This document shows, one piece after another, positions 60,800-64,000 of a stretch of DNA of 64,000 nt. Source of the DNA: Rubellimicrobium sp. CFH 75288 (GTDB lineage Bacteria > Pseudomonadota > Alphaproteobacteria > Rhodobacterales > Rhodobacteraceae); contig NZ_WYDP01000008.1 of assembly GCF_009904055.1 (NCBI RefSeq), positions 124,001-188,000 on the forward strand. The letters run 5' to 3'. The notes below the pieces were generated by a model. The model saw only the letters and a list, made by a program, of their open reading frames with translations. It did not search any database and was not told where the DNA came from. Position 1 is the first letter of the stretch. Each line of letters starts with the position of its first letter. A program made the translations under genes and the position numbers.

Positions 60800-63700
60800 G
60801 TGAACGAGGATGTCCCCGCCGCCTTCGAGGCGGTCCGGCTCTGGCGGTCGATCCGCAACGCGGCCGCCGTCCTGCACCTTGCGGCCAGCGAGAGCCGGGC
60901 GCATGCGATCGCGCGCATCCTGCGGACCTTCGAGCCTGGATGGGAGGTGCTCGAACTGCCGCCGTGGGACTGCCTTCCGTTTGACTGGGTGTCGCCGTCG
61001 GTCGCCACGATGGGTCGCCGCATGGCCGTCCTGGCACGGCTCGCCGAGCCTGCCGAGGGCCCGAGACTTGTGGTCACCAGTCCGCTCGGCCTTCTCCAGC
61101 GTCTGCCGCCCGTCGGCGCAGCCCGCCACCTGACTCTGTGCACGGGCGAGCCGCTCGACCCGGAGCGGCTGCGCGAAACCGCCGCCTCCCTGGGATACCG
61201 GATCGATGACCGGGTGGACGAGCCGGGCGAGATCGCCCTGCGCGGCGGCGCCATCGACGTCTTTCCGTCGGCCAGCGACGAGCCGATGCGGATCGAGATC
61301 GAGCATGGCGCCATTGCCGCCATCCGGCGCTACGACGCGGCCACCCAGCTGTCGATCGGCGAGGACGAGGGAATTCTTGTGCTCTCTCCGGCCACGGAAC
61401 TGCCCGAGCCGCCGGATGCCGGCCAGCGCGGCGCGGAGCATCGGATGGCCGAAGCATGGCCCGCCCTCGCGACCCTCGTGGATCACCTGGGGCCCTGCCG
61501 GGTGACGGTGGGAATCGGCGGGGAGGACGCGGTTCAGGCTGCTCTGGACGCCATCGACGACGCGTTGGCCGAGCGGCGGCGCGAACGCGAGGGACAGCCG
61601 CCCGCCCCTTCTGCCCCGCTCTATCTCGACCGCGCCTGGTGGGATGCCCTGCAGCGGGAGCCTCTCGAGGCCGAGGGGTATTCCCCCCTTCCGCCCCTGG
61701 CCGAGGCGCGCCGTCCCCGCGCCGCGCTCTCCGCCTTTCTGCGGGAGCAGAGCGGCATGGGACGCCGGATCGTCCTGACCGCGCCAACCGCGCGACTGGC
61801 CGAGCAGATGGCCAGACGGGCAATCGACGCTCCAGCGGACGGCGTCGCCGCGCCCCTGGCCTGGAGCGAGGCCGCCACAGCCCCGGGGGGACGCCCGGTT
61901 CTCACCCTGGCGTCGCTCGACCGCGGCTTCGTGGATGAACGCGACGGGCTGACGGTTCTGACGGCGCAGGACCTCCTTGGCAGCCGCGCCGCCACGGACG
62001 ACGCACGGCGCAGCGACCTGCCCTGGGCATGGGAAGCGGCCGAACTTCACCTGGGCGATATCGTGGTGCACGAGGAGCACGGCGTGGCCTGCCTGGAGGG
62101 GCTAGAGCGGGTTCCCGATCTCGCGGGTGGCGAGGCCATCCGGCTGCGCTTTGCGGGGGGTGCGGCGCTGCTGGTGCCCGCGGGCGAGGCAGGCGCCATC
62201 TGGCGCTATGGGGGCCCCGATTCCGGCGTCCCGCTCGACAGCCTGGGGAGCCGCAACTGGAGCCGGCGTCGCAAGAAGATGGATGCCGCGCTGGCCGCGG
62301 CAGCCCGGACCATCCTTGCTGCCGCAGCCGAGCGGGCCGCACGCTCGGCGCGCAAGTTCCACCCGGACCGTGCGCGTTACGAGCGGCTGTGTCGTCGCTT
62401 TCCCTTCAGCCTCACGCCCGATCAGTCGGCCGCGATCCGGGACGTCCTGCGCGATCTGTCCTCCGGTCGGCCCATGGATCGCGTGGTCATCGGCGATGTG
62501 GGCTATGGCAAGACCGAGGTGGCCATCCGCGCCGCCGGAGCCGTGGCGCTCGCCAGCGGACAGGTGGCTCTGATCGCGCCCACGACCGTCCTGGCGCGGC
62601 AGCATTTCGAGACCGTGCGGCGCCGGTTCGCCGGGCTGGGCGTCGAGGTGGCGCACCTGTCCCGTCTTGTCCCGCTCCGGGAGGCGAAGAAGGTCCGTCA
62701 GGGGCTTGCCGACGGTTCCATCCGGATCGTGGTCGGCACCCATGCGGTGCTGGGCCGCGCCGTGCGGTTCGACGACCTCGCTCTCGTCATCGTGGACGAG
62801 GAGCAGCGTCTCGGCGCCGCCCAGAAGCGCCGGCTTCGCGACACCGTCCGGGGGGTGCATGTCCTCGCCATGTCGGCCACGCCGATCCCCAAGACGCTCC
62901 AGAGCGCCCTGACCGGGCTGCAGGACCTGTCCGTGATCGCAACCGCACCTGCACGGCGGCGACCCATCCGCACGGTGCTAGGGGTGGATCGCGACGACAC
63001 CGTGCGCTCGGCCCTGCGACGGGAGGCGCGTCGGGGCGGGCAGAGTTTCGTCGTCATCCCCCGGGTGGAGGACGCCGCCGCGACCGCGGAGAGGTTGCAG
63101 CGCCTGGTCCCCGAACTGACCGTGGTGGTCGCACACGGCGGCATGGCGCCGCGGGACATCGACACGGCCATGGTAGCCTTTGCCGAGGGCCGCGGCGACG
63201 TGCTGCTTGCCACCTCCATCATCGAAAGCGGGCTGGACGTGCCGCGGGCGAACACGATGGTGGTGCTGCGGCCGGAGCTGTTCGGCCTGGCGCAGTTGCA
63301 CCAGTTGCGCGGCCGGGTCGGCCGGGGGGCTGCGCAGGCGTTCTGCTACCTCCTGCCCGCAGAGACCGACTCCCTCGACGAGGGCGCGCTCAGGCGGCTG
63401 GAGACGCTCCAGACCCTCGACCGTCTGGGGGCTGGGATGGCGATCAGCGCGCGCGACCTGGACCTGCGGGGTGCGGGCGAGATCGGAGGTCTGCGGCAGT
63501 CGGGCCACGCCGCCCTCCTGGGCCTGCCGCTGATGCAGGAATTGCTGGCCGCGGCGTTGCGCGCGGCGCGAGGCGAGCCGTCCGGCCTGCAGGAGGTGGA
63601 CTATCTCGGCGCCGAGGGGGGCACGCTGCCCGACGAGTACATCCCCGAGGCGGCCCAGCGCCTCAACGTCTATGTCCGTCTCGCCCGCGCGCGGGACCCT

Positions 63701-64000
63701 GCGGATGCCAGACGGCTGGCCGAGGAGGTGATCGACCGGTTCGGGACGCCCTCGCCCGAGGCGGAGAGACTTCTGCGCATCGCGCTGGCCAAGGCGACGG
63801 CCCGGCAGCTCGGGATCACGCGGATCTCGGCAGGTCCCGAGGCCATCGCCTTCGACTTTGCCGATGCCGAGGCCCAGAAGGAGCGGATCGAGGATGCGCT
63901 CTCCGCCCTGCCCGACCTCGCCTGGACCGGCCAGCGCCTTGTCTGGCATCGGGCCGAGGCGGACGGCGCAGCGCGCGAGCGTCTCGTCCTCGATCTGCTC
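60800..64000 (+). CDS. Mfd-family transcription-repair coupling translocase, 3' end outside window
   Basis: 1067 codons are visible without a stop. Order: UvrB-like N-terminal part (about 1-330; LPPWDCLPFDWVSP, GEIALRGGAIDVFP), CarD-like RNA polymerase-interacting domain (about 415-490; LHLGDIVVHEEHGVACLEGL), and SF2 translocase with Walker A GDVGYGKTEVA (about 565), DEEQRLG (about 665), SATPIPKTL, ESGLDVPRANT and QLHQLRGRVGRG, then the start of domain 7. It is about 60 residues shorter before the translocase than E. coli Mfd and differs at normally fixed positions (DEEQRLG for DEEQ-[HR]-FG). It may be a second, diverged Mfd. Start GTG at 60800 after GGAGAGG. Confidence 0.85.
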   Translation, partial: MNEDVPAAFEAVRLWRSIRNAAAVLHLAASESRAHAIARILRTFEPGWEVLELPPWDCLPFDWVSPSVATMGRRMAVLARLAEPAEGPRLVVTSPLGLLQRLPPVGAARHLTLCTGEPLDPERLRETAASLGYRIDDRVDEPGEIALRGGAIDVFPSASDEPMRIEIEHGAIAAIRRYDAATQLSIGEDEGILVLSPATELPEPPDAGQRGAEHRMAEAWPALATLVDHLGPCRVTVGIGGEDAVQAALDAIDDALAERRREREGQPPAPSAPLYLDRAWWDALQREPLEAEGYSPLPPLAEARRPRAALSAFLREQSGMGRRIVLTAPTARLAEQMARRAIDAPADGVAAPLAWSEAATAPGGRPVLTLASLDRGFVDERDGLTVLTAQDLLGSRAATDDARRSDLPWAWEAAELHLGDIVVHEEHGVACLEGLERVPDLAGGEAIRLRFAGGAALLVPAGEAGAIWRYGGPDSGVPLDSLGSRNWSRRRKKMDAALAAAARTILAAAAERAARSARKFHPDRARYERLCRRFPFSLTPDQSAAIRDVLRDLSSGRPMDRVVIGDVGYGKTEVAIRAAGAVALASGQVALIAPTTVLARQHFETVRRRFAGLGVEVAHLSRLVPLREAKKVRQGLADGSIRIVVGTHAVLGRAVRFDDLALVIVDEEQRLGAAQKRRLRDTVRGVHVLAMSATPIPKTLQSALTGLQDLSVIATAPARRRPIRTVLGVDRDDTVRSALRREARRGGQSFVVIPRVEDAAATAERLQRLVPELTVVVAHGGMAPRDIDTAMVAFAEGRGDVLLATSIIESGLDVPRANTMVVLRPELFGLAQLHQLRGRVGRGAAQAFCYLLPAETDSLDEGALRRLETLQTLDRLGAGMAISARDLDLRGAGEIGGLRQSGHAALLGLPLMQELLAAALRAARGEPSGLQEVDYLGAEGGTLPDEYIPEAAQRLNVYVRLARARDPADARRLAEEVIDRFGTPSPEAERLLRIALAKATARQLGITRISAGPEAIAFDFADAEAQKERIEDALSALPDLAWTGQRLVWHRAEADGAARERLVLDLL

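Noticed and set aside
1-64000. Insertion sequences, prophage, tRNA/rRNA genes, CRISPR arrays, toxin-antitoxin or restriction systems
   Set aside because: None was recognised on either strand. The only recombinase is XerD, and no tRNA-like TpsiC arm or att-type repeat was found by eye; a covariance search would be decisive for RNAs.

Overview
The window is chromosomal DNA of a very GC-rich alphaproteobacterium, most likely a member of the Rhodobacteraceae (Rhodobacterales). The evidence is the pyrH-frr-uppS-cdsA-dxr-rseP-bamA-skp-fabZ-lpxA-lpxI-lpxB order, the use of LpxI rather than LpxH, Tat-exported DUF882 and L,D-transpeptidase proteins, an IalB-family protein, a BigR/SqrR-type sulfide regulator and the dense use of 4-base start/stop overlaps. 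No rRNA, recognisable tRNA, insertion sequence, prophage or CRISPR array was seen. Everything reads as gene-dense chromosome with accessory catabolic modules. All names are from sequence reading alone.

Layout. (1) 1-12.3 kb, minus strand: the essential envelope/lipid A/isoprenoid/translation cluster from pyrH to the start of lpxB, with a small HTH gene between pyrH and frr and two small membrane-protein genes around rseP. (2) 12.3-19.7 kb, plus: miaA, then a dipeptide/oligopeptide ABC importer with a Tat-dependent binding protein and a fused two-domain ATPase. (3) 20-26 kb: lytic transglycosylase, ssb, aroK-aroB, a 50-aa membrane peptide, a secreted protein of unknown function, xerD, and an intergenic region rich in hairpins that may encode small RNAs. 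(4) 26.2-33.5 kb, envelope genes: ialB, a lipid A side module (lpxD, acyl carrier protein, ketoacyl synthase), an L,D-transpeptidase, a DUF882 peptidase-like protein and a secreted protein with a strict 9-residue repeat.

(5) 33.8-42.9 kb: ppk2, then DUF779 plus an ExaC-type aldehyde dehydrogenase, a two-gene ABC exporter of the type linked to PQQ alcohol dehydrogenases, a LuxR-type response regulator, a FIST sensor and a hybrid histidine kinase. This looks like the accessory and regulatory half of an alcohol-oxidation regulon without the dehydrogenase. (6) 42.9-48.1 kb, minus: an SDR dehydrogenase and a sulfide/persulfide operon (two YeeE/YedE half-transporters, DUF442, SulP, persulfide dioxygenase, BigR/SqrR-like repressor) behind a strong sigma70-type promoter. 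(7) 48.2-54.3 kb: a polyamine-type ABC importer with a metallo-beta-lactamase-fold hydrolase, divergent from a TetR regulator and a GbuA-like ureohydrolase, probably a guanidino- or amide-compound uptake and breakdown unit. (8) 54.4-59.6 kb: an atypical heme-copper oxidase (fused subunit I-III, subunit II without CuA ligands) with CtaG, CopD-like and DUF2231 proteins. (9) 59.7-64 kb: a 2-keto-3-deoxygluconate-type kinase and an Mfd-family translocase that runs off the window end.

The points most worth following are the oxidase lacking both the CuA site and the K-channel lysine, the nonapeptide-repeat envelope protein, the HTH protein ending in a sliding-clamp motif, the small-RNA candidates after xerD, and two genes (tetR and oxidase subunit II) that have no ATG, GTG or TTG start.
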